NCBI GenBank assembly: GCA_003864495.1
Contig: PEDN01001354.1
Location: 744,001-808,000 of the forward strand
Direction: 5' to 3'
Origin: Nemopilema nomurai
Taxonomy: Eukaryota; Cnidaria; Scyphozoa; Rhizostomeae; Rhizostomatidae
Length of the DNA stretch: 64,000 nt
Each line of letters begins with the position of its first letter. The first letter of the stretch is position 1. Below, in pieces: positions 35,801 through 46,599 of this stretch. The position numbers and the translations under genes were made by a program. The notes beneath the pieces were generated by a model. It searched no databases. It saw nothing but the letters and a program-made list of their open reading frames with translations, and was not told the DNA's origin.

Positions 35801-38682
35801 CAAAAGAACTGCAGTCGAGGAAAACTTTCGAAATGAAGATGGAAAGCCTAAAGAAAATGAAACACAACGAGTGATTCCTGTTCACGTTGAAAACCCAGAA
35901 GAAATCTACGTCCAGATTGCCAATGCAGAGACAATCGGTAAAGTGAATGAGTTCTCGGCACTTCTAGCCACTTTGAAGCCGGTTGCATATTCTGTGCCAC
36001 GAGTGGGCGATTCTTGTTGCGCTTTTTACCGACGATACATGGTACCGAGCCAAAGTTGTCTCTGTAACTGGTGACATTTGTCGTGTTTTCTTTTGCGATT
36101 ACGGAAACTCGTTTGAGACTACGAAAGACAAGCTTAGGACGATGCCAGAGGAGGTGAGAGATCTCCCAGGCCAAGCTGTCAAGGTGGCATTGTGTGACAT
36201 AAAGCCCAGTAGAAAGCAGTGGACGAAAGATGCCAATGAACTTTTGGAACTAAAGATTGTTTTCCAGGCGTGCATGTTTGAAGTCGTGAAGGTGAACGGA
36301 ACTGCTTTCGGAAAGATGTGTGCGAGGAAAGTGGCGAAGAAATCGGAAAGTTGTTGATTGATAATAAAATGGCATCTCCAACTGGTAGAGGTCCAGAATC
36401 TCTTGTTGACGGTGGAAGGAAGTCGCTGTTCCAGCCCAATCAAAACCAAGTTTGAAGATGATCCAAAAACTGCAGTCGAGGAAACCTTTCGAAATGAAGA
36501 TGGAAAGCCTAAAAGAAAATGAAACACAACGAGTGTTCCTGTTCACGTTGAAAACCCAGAAGAAATCTACGTCCAGATTGCCAATGCAGAGACAATCGGT
36601 AAAGTGAATGAGTTCTCGGCACTTCTAGCCACTTTGAAGCCGGTTGCATATTCTGTGCCACGAGTGGGCGATTCTTGTTGCGCTCTTTTTACCGACGATA
36701 CATGGTACCGAGCCAAAGTTGTCTCTGTAACTGGTGACATTTGTCGTGTTTTCTTTTGCGATTACGGAAACTCGTTTGAGACTACGAAAGACAAGCTTAG
36801 GACGATGCCAGAGGAGGTGAGAGATCTCCCAGGCCAAGCTGTGAGGGTGGCATTGTGTGACATAAAGCCCAGTAGAAAGCAGTGGACGAAAGATGCCAAT
36901 GAACTTTTGGAAGCAAAGATTGTTTTCCAGGCGTGCATGTTTGAAGTCGTGAAAGGTGAGAACGGAACTGCTTTCGGAAAGATGTGGTGCGAGGAAAGTG
37001 GCGAAGAAATCGGAAAGTTGTTGATTGATAATAAAATGGCATCTCCAACTGGTAGAGGTCCAGAATCTCTTGTTGACGGTGAAAAGGATGTTGTTGCTGA
37101 TGAAAACGGAACGTTTGAACGAAAGGTCCGTTGCAAAGATAATCGTGATGAAGCAAGAAAGTTGTTAGTCGATGCGGACGTAGTTTCTGAGAAGGAGAAG
37201 GCAAATCCTTTGTTGAATGTCTCGAAGCCAGAAAATGCAACTGGAAACGATGTTTGTTTCCCAAGTGAAGGAAAGGTTGATTCAGCCGTATTTCCTGATG
37301 ATATTGAATGCCGGAATGCTAGAAAATCCAATGGCAGTTTCTCTAGTTCCGTTCGAGAGAGAAAGGGAGATTCTGCGCGGCATACATTTGGAAGTGGAAC
37401 ACCGTACAATGGGTACCGAAATGCTCACCCGAGTTCAAGAAGGAGCAAGTACGAGACCGATGGCCCGGTTTTCAATGGAGTTGACGACCGGTATTTCGAC
37501 GGATCCACCAATATGAATGGAGGATCGGGATATCAGAGTCAGGCTGGACAGAATGGCTGGAGTGGACGTGGTAGAGGGCATAGAAGCACGCGTGGCTCCT
37601 GGAATCAAAACTCATTCCATCCGCAGCCTTTCATTGCCCCGAAGTTTCATGGAAATGGGGGTGAAATGCCTTTTAGTCCCCAAATGCTGCCCTATTTCAA
37701 TCCCTTTTTGTTTGGCTTTAATCCGCTGATGTTCGCGAATCAAGGTGATTTTGCCGACTCAAATAACCCTGGTACTGATTATTACGACAATTTTGGCGGC
37801 CAGGGAATGACGAGAGGTCGCAGTCGTGAAAGAGGATTCCCCAACCAGCGAGGTCGTCCCCTTGCACGTGGGCGTGGCTCGCATGCTGGATTCTTTCAGA
37901 GGGACTCCTCCTCTTCGAGTAACGACGATTTAGAACAAAACGACCGTGGCCGTTTTGGAACGGGGATGTCTCGAGGCAGCCGTGGAACGCCCCATCATTT
38001 CCAGGGGGATCGCAATGTACCCATGAGGAACTTTCCTAGGGGAAATGCAAGCAGTTCCGCAAGAGGAGGCTACAACAAACGCGGGAGATTTCTGCAGCAG
38101 AGAACTTGCCCTTCGCTGTTCAGTGGCGCTGAGATCCAATGCAAGGTAGTAAGCATCGAGGATTTGTGGCAGTTCTACATCTCGCTGGAGTCCGATGAAA
38201 GCGATGTAGGGCTGTCTAGCGTTGTATACGAAGATGCAGAGAAGTTGGAGTCGGTCAATGCCGGGAGGCTGTGCGCGTGCAAAAGCCGGAATAAAGATGG
38301 TTACTTCCGGTCAATTGTCGAGAGCGTTTACTCCAAAACCAAAGTATTGGTTCGGGATGCTGACAAGGGGTGCACCCTAATTGTCGAAAAGTCCTGTCTC
38401 CGGCGACTTGCCGCTGATGACTTGAAGAAGCCCTTCAAAGCCATCCGATGTCGCCTGTGCAACATTGTTCCGCTGATCCGGAATAAGTGGTCCACTGAAG
38501 CCGTCCGGTATTTCGAGTTCAGAATGGACAGCGGCGACTTGAAAGTGAATGCGGTTGTCCGAGGCGAAGTTTCCGGCGATTTCTTGATCAACATCAAGGA
38601 TCCGGATGAACCCGGAAAGTTCATTGCTGATGACATTGTCGAGAAGGGCTTTGCACGATACATGACCAGACAAGATCAGTGA
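20832..38682 (+). CDS. TDRD1: TDRD1-like RRM-MYND-multi-Tudor piRNA pathway protein with 15-unit Tudor array
   Basis: Six coding exons: 20832-20923, 21887-21980, 22320-22411, 22943-23158, 25102-25211, 25514-38682, all phase-consistent. Domains in order: RRM (about aa 47-130; RNP2 LYIGNIP, RNP1-like GFASVES); an acidic/basic R-E-R-Q helix; MYND zinc finger (about aa 215-250, CLAC...CARC...CYCCKEC...H..NC); two divergent Tudor domains (cores about aa 364-411 and 561-611, with VDYGN and FVDYGN); 15 tandem extended Tudor units; an RG-rich segment (37,550-38,100); and a divergent C-terminal Tudor-like region. TDRD1-class proteins bind symmetrically dimethylated arginines of Piwi proteins in germ granules and scaffold the ping-pong cycle. 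With the array intact the protein would be about 4,590 aa, far above vertebrate TDRD1 (about 1,180). Indels in units 7-14 and the start of unit 15 break the frame as assembled. The last exon continues upstream of the TTG at 25531 to the acceptor at 25512-25513. Confidence 0.93.
22853..22914. repeat. 14-bp tandem repeat in TDRD1 intron
   Basis: Four copies of TTTTTTGTCATTCG end about 30 bases before the exon 4 acceptor, forming part of its pyrimidine-rich tract. Confidence 0.9.
23225..23307. repeat. Degenerate minisatellite, unit like GAGGGGACCTAACAGA
   Basis: Imperfect copies of GAGGGGACYTAACARA (about 16-17 bases) lie in TDRD1 intron 4 and resume at 24,844-24,920 on the far side of an inserted element. 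Related G-rich pieces recur near 49,230-49,290 and 49,465-49,510, so this is a dispersed family. Confidence 0.6.
23308..24843. mobile_element. DNA transposon with long terminal inverted repeats in TDRD1 intron 4
   Basis: Left end CATAGTCATTAGAAAAACAC (23308 on) and right end (reverse complement CATAGTCAATAGAAAAACAC, ending 24843) are inverted repeats. They continue with scattered mismatches and gaps for about 100-150 bases and include CACGTGACAATATCCGTGCAC. Both sides are flanked by ACCTAAC (23301-23307 and 24844-24850), a possible 7-bp target-site duplication, although the flanking minisatellite contains that heptamer anyway. The interior holds one exon-like open frame and no transposase catalytic domain that I can recognise, so it is probably non-autonomous. 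A 7-8-bp duplication would fit hAT- or P-like families; superfamily not assigned. Confidence 0.75.
23441..23584 (+). CDS. Exon-like open frame inside the inverted-repeat element
   Basis: ATG at 23441 opens a 48-codon acidic/arginine-rich peptide starting MAENNERRRSSRRISQ and ending HEFDDE directly before GTAAGC, a good splice donor (about 23585). It starts about 130 bases from the element's left end, where a transposon's first coding exon would be expected. No matching downstream exon was found within the element. It may be a remnant of the autonomous copy's protein or a captured host exon. Function unknown. Confidence 0.35.
25556..25663 (+). other. MYND zinc-finger segment of TDRD1-like protein
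   Basis: The spaced cysteines CLAC, CARC, CYCCKEC and the closing H-x-x-N-C match the two-zinc MYND fold used for protein-protein contacts. In TDRD1-class proteins it precedes the Tudor series, as here. Confidence 0.9.
27118..37083 (+). repeat. Tandem array of 15 Tudor-coding 672-bp units
   Basis: Unit starts: 27118, 27790, 28462, 29134, 29806, 30478, 31150, 31821, 32492, 33164, 33835, 34506, 35174, 35839, 36500. Units 1-6 and 9 are exactly 672 bases; units 7, 8, 10 and 11 are 671, unit 12 is 668, unit 13 is 665, unit 14 is 661, and unit 15 lacks the final linker. Each encodes one extended Tudor: the flanking strand segment QRVIPVHVENPEEIYVQIAN, the core from VGDSCCALFTDDTWYRAKV through VFFCDYGNSF, then the SN-like second half and a charged linker. 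The DYGN motif and the aromatic residues for the methylarginine cage are kept in every copy. Copies differ at only a few positions, and the edge copies (1 and 15) are the most divergent. There are no introns in the array. Confidence 0.98.
31310..36540 (+). other. Cluster of frame-breaking indels confined to array units 7 to early 15
   Basis: Comparison with intact copies shows single or double base losses: about 31310 (CC to C), 31835, 33826, 33848, 34563, 34806, 34848, 34999, 35116, 35467, 35646, 35743, 35784, 35801, 35849, 36023, 36290, 36320, 36417, 36443, 36466 and 36535, plus one insertion near 35131. Most are in short homopolymers or doubled bases. None occur in units 1-6, and none after the first bases of unit 15. 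Density rises through units 12-14. Confidence 0.85.
37084..37215 (+). repeat. Diverged half-unit remnant after the Tudor array
   Basis: The peptide after unit 15 (DVVADENGTFERKVRCKD, then EARKLLVDADVVSEKEK) aligns in order with the second half of a unit (EVVKGENGTAFGKMWCEE, then EIGKLLIDNKMASPTGR). It looks like an older, diverged copy fragment at the array edge that escaped homogenisation. Confidence 0.6.
37550..38100 (+). other. RG/RGG-rich low-complexity segment of TDRD1-like protein
   Basis: Clusters such as SGRGRGHRSTRG, TRGRSRERGF, RGRPLARGRGS, SRGSRG and ARGGYNKRGRF lie between the Tudor array and the C-terminal domain. RG dipeptides are substrates for PRMT5-type symmetric dimethylation and are the classical ligands of Tudor domains. 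Confidence 0.85.
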
Positions 38683-39849
38683 GTTATTTGCATGCGTTCG
38701 CTTTTCTTCAATTGATGTCACCGTTATGTTCATTGCGTCCAAGCTGTTTGAAATCGTGGTCATTTTATACTGGATTTTGTCGCAAGCGTAAAGCGATAGA
38801 TGAGGGATGGAGCAGTCTTGAATAGAGATGTTTCTTTTTCAATTTGTGTATTATCCATTGCAACAGTTATGCCAAGTATTTATTTATGCAGGCGCATTTA
38901 TGCCATACATCAGGAATCATGCTAGGTCCTCTCTCCCCCCCCCCTTTATGTGGGGTGTTAATATCTCTAATTGAGGCCCTCTTTATCTACCCTTAGCTTC
39001 AATTTTATATTGATATACCAAGCTGAAGGTTGCTTTTTGATAGAATGTTTTGAAAGAAACCTAGTATTCATTGCAGTTTTCAATCTCTTCTAGGAACCAA
39101 GGCCGATACTGAGTTATCTCTAGCTGAATGTGAAACGAAAAGACATTTCGTAAGCCCATGACACTATCTTTTATTGACTGCTTAATAGTTGATATCTGAA
39201 TGCATTGTAGCTTATGTTTAATGGCATGGGCACATCGTTCAGTTCTCCCATGCACCGATACACTTTATATATGTCCCATTTCCAGTCTTGAGAAGTTTTC
39301 AAGGTCGTCGAAGTGCGCTTTTGGGTAGGCTTCTCATCATTCAATGTTTCTTTAAAGCTTCTTTACCTTCCGAGGGCCTAAAGAGCTCCCATTTTTTTTT
39401 GTTTTAAAGAATATTTAATTCATACTCTATTGTGGGGTGCAGTATGGATGATTTTGTACCCACAACGTTTTGCACAGTAACTACGTAGACAAATATTCAA
39501 AGTGCTCTCTCTGGAACATGTGAGTACATCAAATTAAACAAGCAGCAAAGGCCTTTTGTGTAGCTTGTTTTGTTGAGTTGCTGTGTCACCACACCTTCAC
39601 CCTTTTTTCTTAACATTTATCTTCAAAACATTTCAAAGTTTCTTGTTTGTTTTCAAAGTAGAGGGTGTTTAAGCATTGTTTTCGCGAACAAAGAACCTTT
39701 CTCTATCCCCTTAGAGCTGTGCTTTTGAGATAGAAGGGATAGAAGGAAAAAGAAAAAAGGGAATATAATATCTTCTCTTTTATTCCTGGCTCACGGCTAT
39801 TTTCCTAGAATTAATTTTCTTTTTAAGTTTATCATAAATCATTGCTAAT

Positions 39850-40840
39850 TTGCCACCTTCTTCTGGAATTCTGCTTCAGGGTCATGTTTCTTCCATCAAT
39901 TGGCTTCCATCAATTCCAATATTCAATTCCACCCTTCTTTGTAGCTGCAAACATGTCTCTCAGGCTGGCTTCGGTACCAAGTGTACTCTTTTTCGTGGTT
40001 TCACGAATTTTCCCATGGCAATGTTTGGCCTTTATTGAGTGCTTCCTAGATCTTCTACCGTTGAAATTTTTTCATTGTTTCTATCCTGAACTTGAGTGCA
40101 TTCTTTTTGTTGCTGGTGAGTTTTTCGGCATTTTTTGGCTTTTTTCTTCGTCCTCTCGCCTCAAAGTCTCGTTTGGCTCCAGATTTCTTCCCAACCTACT
40201 GACATACTCGGCATAATGCCCTTATCCAATCTTTTCTGCTGGCACCACAATGCAATCAGCCATAAAGACTCACAGTTCTACTTACCAATGTGATAAATCT
40301 GCTAGCCTTACTAAATACCAAACCAGATTTCTTAAGAATATAACTTAATTGTATTCTCGTACCACCTTCACCATCGTTTCAATGCTCCACAGATATATGT
40401 CAAGTGGTTTTCCATTTGACTCTCGAGTGACCATTCCTTTTGTCACAGTGTTTCTCTTTACGTGTTCTATTGATGTCCATATCAGCTCCTTTATCATAAG
40501 CAAATCTTCTACAGAACCCGATTTGGGATTATTTGTGTAGTTATAACCATTTCCTATGTTCAAGCATGCCTCTGTTTCTGTGATTTTATTTCTTTTATTC
40601 CACTGTCGCCTTAAACTTTTTTGAAAAGGCCACAAATATAGCCCTAAAGGCCAAAGAGCTGAAAATAGGATTCGGACCATTCATAATAAGAAGAGTCTTG
40701 AAAAAAGTGTCGAAGTTTAAGAAGGCCAACCTTGTGTTTCTGGCAATATGACATTCGTTTGATGACCCGAGGCAAGAAACGAAGAAACCTGATGCCAACT
40801 GATGTTTGATTCAACAAGTAGTCAAATGACTTCATGAAGC
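39850..40840 (-). pseudogene. Possible decayed coding sequence, minus strand
   Basis: A 111-codon open frame (40345-40680) and interrupted open stretches at 39,850-40,215 and 40,600-40,835 have lysine/glutamate/threonine-rich, protein-like composition on the minus strand, e.g. KIRETTKKSTLGTEASLRDM. They are broken by stops and do not join with clean splice sites. I recognise no family. A relic of a mobile element or retrocopy is the best guess; chance open frames remain possible. Confidence 0.2.
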
Positions 40841-41810
40841 CTCGTACCTACTGGATTTCTTTTGTTTTCCAGCATTGATGTTTGGAAGGTCTTGAGGCAG
40901 ATTTTCTGGATTATAAAGATATTGAGACGGAATGCCTGTTTTTCGTTGCAGATCAAAGCACTCTTTTATTATATTTTTGACACGGAATTCACTTTGTAGT
41001 CAGGTTCTACTCAACAAAGTACGCATGCTTATATATTTATTTATTTATCAGAAGAGAAATCGTGTTATTCCAGCAGCTGACCCACCCAGACTAGGTTGTC
41101 CACATGGTCCATACATTCTGGCCAAGGCACTGCAATCTTAAAGGTGGCCTTATAAGAATTCATAAACAATTCGCACTGAAGATGGTTTTGGTGAAGGAAG
41201 AGGTCCTAATGATCTCGTATGGATTAAGAAGTCTTGGTAATTGGCGGTAATGGCGATCGCATCAAACCTCGCCAATCTGGAGAATATTCACCTTGCTGCA
41301 ATGCATTTGGAAATTTCAGTCTCATTTCCTTATTTGTTCCGCAGACACATCCCTTGGACGTAGCAGCTATGACATCCTATCTTTAATCAGCCTCGCAGTC
41401 ATGGCATCTGCGTTTTGTTATCTTTTTGCCCGTCTTAAATTTCGCGAGAACCCTTGGCTGCCCGGTTTTCGCTTCATCTTATTCGGCAATGCAAGCGTGA
41501 GGAATTTTAGCGAATCGTGATAGCTCCAAAGTGCCTTTAAACCAGAGTTGATTTGGAATAATTTTTTACCCAGCTAACCATGGCGGGAACTTGAAACTGC
41601 CTCAGCCTCAATTTGTGCCAATCTGGCTAAATTATGTCCCTTAACTATGTCCTGCTCGCATTATATCTTATTTCTTGGATCAGTATACAGCTGAAAACCT
41701 AAACCTAGAGATGCTCTGGTGCAGAGATCAATCAATCAAGATGTTATTGTGATTATGTTGATTCGAAATGATTGAGTCAAATGAAGATTAAGATATTGCC
41801 AAAAGACGGT

Positions 41811-41905
41811 GATCAGATGATTGAATCACAAGAACACGGTGAGATGAGTGATCAGATGATTGGATCACAAGAACACGATGAGATGAGTGATCAGATAATT
41901 GAATG
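41811..41905. repeat. 39-bp tandem repeat, about 2.5 copies
   Basis: Copies begin at 41811, 41850 and 41889 with GATCAGATGATTG and contain AATCACAAGAACACGRTGAG. Spacing is exactly 39 bases. Confidence 0.85.
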
Positions 41906-44900
41906 AAAAGACAATATATAGATGCTCAAACAAAGTAATAATAAGAACTAGATATAATACAGGAATGATGGCCATTCCAGCAAGGACGATTTCGATATGT
42001 TCCAGACAGTCAGAAGCTCTTTGAGCAATGCAGCTTTCATTTTTATTGAGATTGAACCGGTAGCCATGCTTGCCTCAATAATCGGATACAGGCGACAAAA
42101 GTATTCCATTCAGAGAACATTGTGGGGAACGGAGTCTGAGGGCCCTCAGCCACAGAATAGACCTTCAGTGGTTGCGCAAGACAAGCAAAGTGTGTTGATT
42201 CCTGGCAATGTGATACTCCATTGGACACTTATTGCGTCCATCATATGAGCATTGTCATGTAACCATGTTTGTTTTCAGTTTGTGCAGACGTGCTTATCAA
42301 GGTGACCTCCTAGACATGCTCTCTAACCTATGTTGTCAGTTGCATACCTCAATGCGCACACATACTCATTTTTGTCCTTTTTGGTTAACTGCATAAGTCC
42401 GTTTTCCCTCTTACACGCCGGTCTGTGACCTTGATTTGCTTTTCTTCATGTTTTGTCAGCTTGAGCGAGGAATAAATTTTTGTTATAATTGTGGCGATTG
42501 ACCCAGTTTCTCGCATTGTGCCACAAATCTTTTCTCTAACTACCCAGCCCCTTTTATCTTTTTTTATTGTCCCTTTCTCCGATATTTTTGGTGCATTTCC
42601 GAGAGATGTTTCTGCAGAGACGAGGCATTTTATTTGAAATTCGCTAATCTCCCATATAGCTGATTATCATCATATGCCGATCCTTTGGTTTGACAGCTTC
42701 GTTTCTGTTTGCGTATCGGCGAGGCAATGCTGTTTGCTCGTGAATCCGACTGTCAATCTCCGATGCCAAAAACAGTTACGCCCTTTCTTCCAGTTTCTGT
42801 TGTCATGGGGCACTTTCTAGCTATAACTAGTGATCAGTAAATAGAGAGGAAAAGCTCTGCATAAGCGCAATAACAACTCTGCTCAGCCTCGCTGCAGCTC
42901 AACCTCTCCGCTCAGCCAATCAATCTATGCCAGCCTCGTTTGATGGAATGCTGCATACGTCATGATTCTCACGTTGGTCTGCATGTTTCACGTGCTGTTC
43001 TTGTCTGACGGGCCTGCACGTGTCTTGTTGCATTTTTGTTCATCCTGTCTTTTGTGCTGCAAGGATGTGGTGCTATTCCTGTCTTTGCTTATTGCCTTTG
43101 CTTGCTCTCTGTCCAGCACGCGAGCGCCACATTGTGTCGATCGATGACATTTTAAATATGCAATCTACCTTTCACCTTCACGTTCTTTTCAAGCTGTGTA
43201 ACTAACGACAGGCGCTTTACTAAGAATCGTCATCCTTTCTGAGAAATAAGATGTGTGTAAGCCTGACCTTGGTGACAAAATTAGATTGGGATCAGGCGTT
43301 ATTCCTCTCCTTAACAGTTTTTACCTCTGACCGTGCTTTTTTAACTTGCTTTCGAAGCAAATTTACTTCCCACCAAATGCGACCAGCTAGTCATAAGTAT
43401 CCCCCGACTTTATTTGAACCCTTGCGAACCCTTAGTATCAAATGACGGGTGGTGCTGTCTCTTTGGGACATTTTTGGCCAGGGTCATTAACGAGAAGCGT
43501 ACACACGAAGAACTGATTAAAGAGAAGCGTAACTGTTGTTTTTCCCAAGCTGCTTACATAAGTTGATTCTACTGACCGCACTAATTATTGCTGTTGGTTG
43601 CTACTGACAAGAAATGTCAGAATTATTAATTATCCACGTCACAAGTCACTTCCAGCTCCGAATCTACGTCAGGCTCACTTTGTCACGTGTCCTTCATGTT
43701 AGCAAATAAAGTCATGATTGCCAATAAATATTCTAAAATTTCCGTAAACGCACACTTTATTGAACTATATTGAACTTTCTCGACTTTATTAAAAGCAACG
43801 TGGCTGGTTGGAAGCAATTCCAAGCAAAAAACATTAGAATGAGAATCAACCACTGTATACACGACTGTAAATTGCAGCTATAATTAATGCCGTATTAGAT
43901 TAATTAGGTACATTTCCATTTTGTATTGCAAATTGTTTGTTCTTTTATATTTGTAGCCCCTTTTCTGTACTTAGGCGAAATTTTATTAAGCAACTACCAG
44001 AGTTGAGATTTTAGGTTACTGTTGACATTTGTAAGGTTTTAAAGCGTTAGTTATTTGTTCTGTTGCATTTATATGATGTAAATCAAATAAGCGAGTTTAC
44101 CTTTTTAACATTCGTCTGAATAGGGGTATTTGAAATAATACTGTATTTGGTGCCCCACACCCCACAAATACATTTTGGCCTCTGGGGAGGCGATACTCCA
44201 TTTGCCCTGGGCAAAAAGCGATCTTATTTGTATCTTATGGCTTCAGGTCAGGGAATGATGTTTGTAAGTGAACGACTTTGTGCAAAATGATACTATATGC
44301 AGTTGATTTATTAAAAGATAACAGACTGAAAAGTGTTCCGAGGGCATGTTTTCCATGACAAAGAATCATAACTCATCGATCGATACCAGAATATTAACCT
44401 TGTATCCATTACAATAAATACCATACTTAAGCTTAATCTTCAACAAATTATAAATTAGCTAAATAATGTAACATAATGTTTAACATATAATGTAAATGAA
44501 GAGGACGTAAAAGCCGCCCCTGCCCAGGAACTTCTTTGTGCCTTGTGCTTTCCAACATGGGCGTTGATTGGTACCAGAAGCAGTGCTCACGACAAGCTTT
44601 ACATTTTTGTTCGTATATAATAAACTATAGTTTAATTTCCTTGGCCATTCACGCTGTTAGGAAAGACGCTTGTGAGGAGAGGGGGGGGGGTTTACAAGGG
44701 ATGGAAGCAATGGAGTGGTCGTTGCTTAGGGTAGTGGGGGCCAGTTGCTCGTCTGGAAACAATGGGGCCCTAAGAGGTTTACCAAACACGGTCCATTCCC
44801 CCAATTAATGACTGTAGCCATCATAAACTTGGTGTTAAAAGGCAAGATGTAATAGCTGGATTTTTGTGGGATTTTATTCCCGTTGCAGAAATACCATTTC

Positions 44901-45389
44901 AAGCTTAATAGAAATTAAAATTGTGTCCGGTAGCATGGCTTTTGGGTTGAAAGGTTCCAAGGGGCTACCTAACCCCCCTAGAACATATGGGGTGTACGAA
45001 GTACAATTCAAAGCTCAAATGAAGGAATTTTATGTACTACTAAAGGTTGTACTCCATGCACGTATCTGCAAACATCAGAACATCGTCGCAAGGCGATGCC
45101 GCAGCAATTGTTGTAGGAAAGTGAGGTGCAATACTAAGCCTCAAGCGTGCATTCCACTGCAAATGACTGTGGTTTATTTTGCATAAGGATGACTAGTAAA
45201 TGGTGCCAACGTTGCTGGAGTCAGTCTTCGATCTATGCTTTACGCACAGGTCCAATTAGGTCATGCTGCTGGCGTCTTGGTCCACGGAGTTTCAACGTAC
45301 CCGTGCAGCCTGCGTTTAAATCTGCGTATCGATTCGTTGATTCGTTGCAGATTCGTTGACCCATGCACTTTATTCGCTGCCTCGAAGTT

Positions 45390-46597
45390 TCACATCACAA
45401 CCGCGAGGTTCTCTATAGTCACTGAATTGTCCTCCGAGAAAGCGACGCGCTCTTGCCTCTTTCGCCTAATAAAATTCGCCACAGGAACGGCTACGATCAG
45501 AAACATACAGCCGGCGACTGTCAACGCTATCAGCTGTATCTTGCGTTCCCTTGAGCGTTCGTTTTCGCGCGCGACGTCAGTCCGATTCTCATCCTGTTGG
45601 TCACTTGAACAGTCGCCGCTCTGTCCGCAGACCTGGTGGCTGGAGCTCTTCTTTGCATCAGCGCGCATCATTGCCGGGCTTCCGCTACAACCCAACTTGC
45701 ATTTTGGATTGCTGTCCGGATTGCTGCCGTGCCCGAAGCATTCAGTGCAAGGCGGCAGAGTGCCCATGGAACCTGACCCGGTATATGTGCCGGATCCTCT
45801 TATGGGACCGGAACTTCCGTTGCCAACGACCACTGTATAAAGATTACTTCCATTGCCTGTTTCCGTACCGTACACAGCATATAATTCTAGGGCGGAAACA
45901 GGAAACAAGGATAAGCACGCTGCTAATTCTAGGGCTGAGATTCCCTCACATGTCAACCTACTCGTTTCTGCCCGCGACGAAATAACTTTTTTCAAACTTT
46001 TTTCTTAATCGGTTTTTCGTGGGAAAATCTACAGACGTACTATCAGGAACCCACACTTTTATATCGAGTCTAGTACTCCAACTGTCTAATACTCCAACTG
46101 AAAACCTTGCAACGCAAAAGGCTACAATGGCTCAATTGTCACAGAATAGCCATGCTTTTTAAGTTATGTATTCATTAAAGCGGTGTCAGATGTAACTAAT
46201 AAATAAATCTTTAACTAATCATGTGGTTGCGTCAAAAATTCTAATTTCAGTCTTTAAGAGACCTGCATTGAAAAGTAGTTAGAGAAGCTTGCTGTATTTT
46301 GCATTGACATTAGTTGTAAACGCCCCACATTTCTTCCCCGAACAAATCAGAGACTTATGTTTGGTAGAGTACTTTAGACTTTTCCCCAGTGGAAAGGCTA
46401 TCCCCTGCTAACGTTGACAAGTATTCTTGCAAAAATATAAAATCTTCTACGTTTGTGCTGAGCATTGACACAATTCTAGAATCGTGGTCGTGCACGCGAA
46501 AGTACTACAGACAAAGCAATCAAATGTTACCTCTGTTGCACAGCAGAAGAGACAGCAGTACCACAACTGGAGCAAATCCGTTTCTACACCGCGCCAT
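45390..46597 (-). CDS. Small type I membrane protein with signal peptide (187 aa)
   Basis: Two exons on the minus strand: 46597-46531 and 45886-45390. Exon 1 encodes a signal peptide (MARCRNGFAPVVVLLSLLLC) and ends in phase 1 at the donor GTAACA. Exon 2 follows a strong pyrimidine tract and AG and begins in the complementary phase. The mature part is Gly/Ser/Asn/Thr-rich with NGS and NRT glycosylation sites and six cysteines (CTEC, CKLGC, two singles). A transmembrane helix follows (about IQLIALTVAGCMFLIVAVPV), then a basic stop-transfer FIRRKRQER and a tail ending AVVM, a possible PDZ ligand. Minus-strand AATAAA lies at 45374-45369 and 45178-45173. The cysteine cluster before the membrane recalls the end of ZP-domain proteins, but no ZP domain is present. 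Family unknown. The opposite-strand open frame of the same size is taken as its shadow. Confidence 0.55.
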
Positions 46598-46599
46598 TT

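Larger units (their letters stand above)
38683..45368. other. Long region without a confident gene
   Basis: Downstream of the Tudor gene I find only scattered open frames. A 39-bp tandem repeat (41811-41905) and simple runs (poly-C near 38,935, poly-G near 44,685) are present. Minus-strand fragments with protein-like composition occur at about 39,850-40,840 and are listed separately. No splice-consistent model could be built. Confidence 0.5.

Noticed and set aside
31310..36540. Reading the Tudor gene as several separate genes or a pseudogene
   Set aside because: The breaks are isolated indels inside identical repeats, flanked by intact frame on both sides, with a conserved unique C-terminus.
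27244..36837. Repeated minus-strand open frames of 70, 118, 163 and 178 codons across the Tudor array
   Set aside because: They recur once per unit with the repeat period and are antisense shadows of the Tudor coding frame; no independent signals.
45235..45840. Plus-strand 201-codon open frame
   Set aside because: It lies opposite the membrane-protein exon. The minus strand has a signal peptide, a membrane helix and phase-matched splicing; the plus frame has no domain and no splice context.
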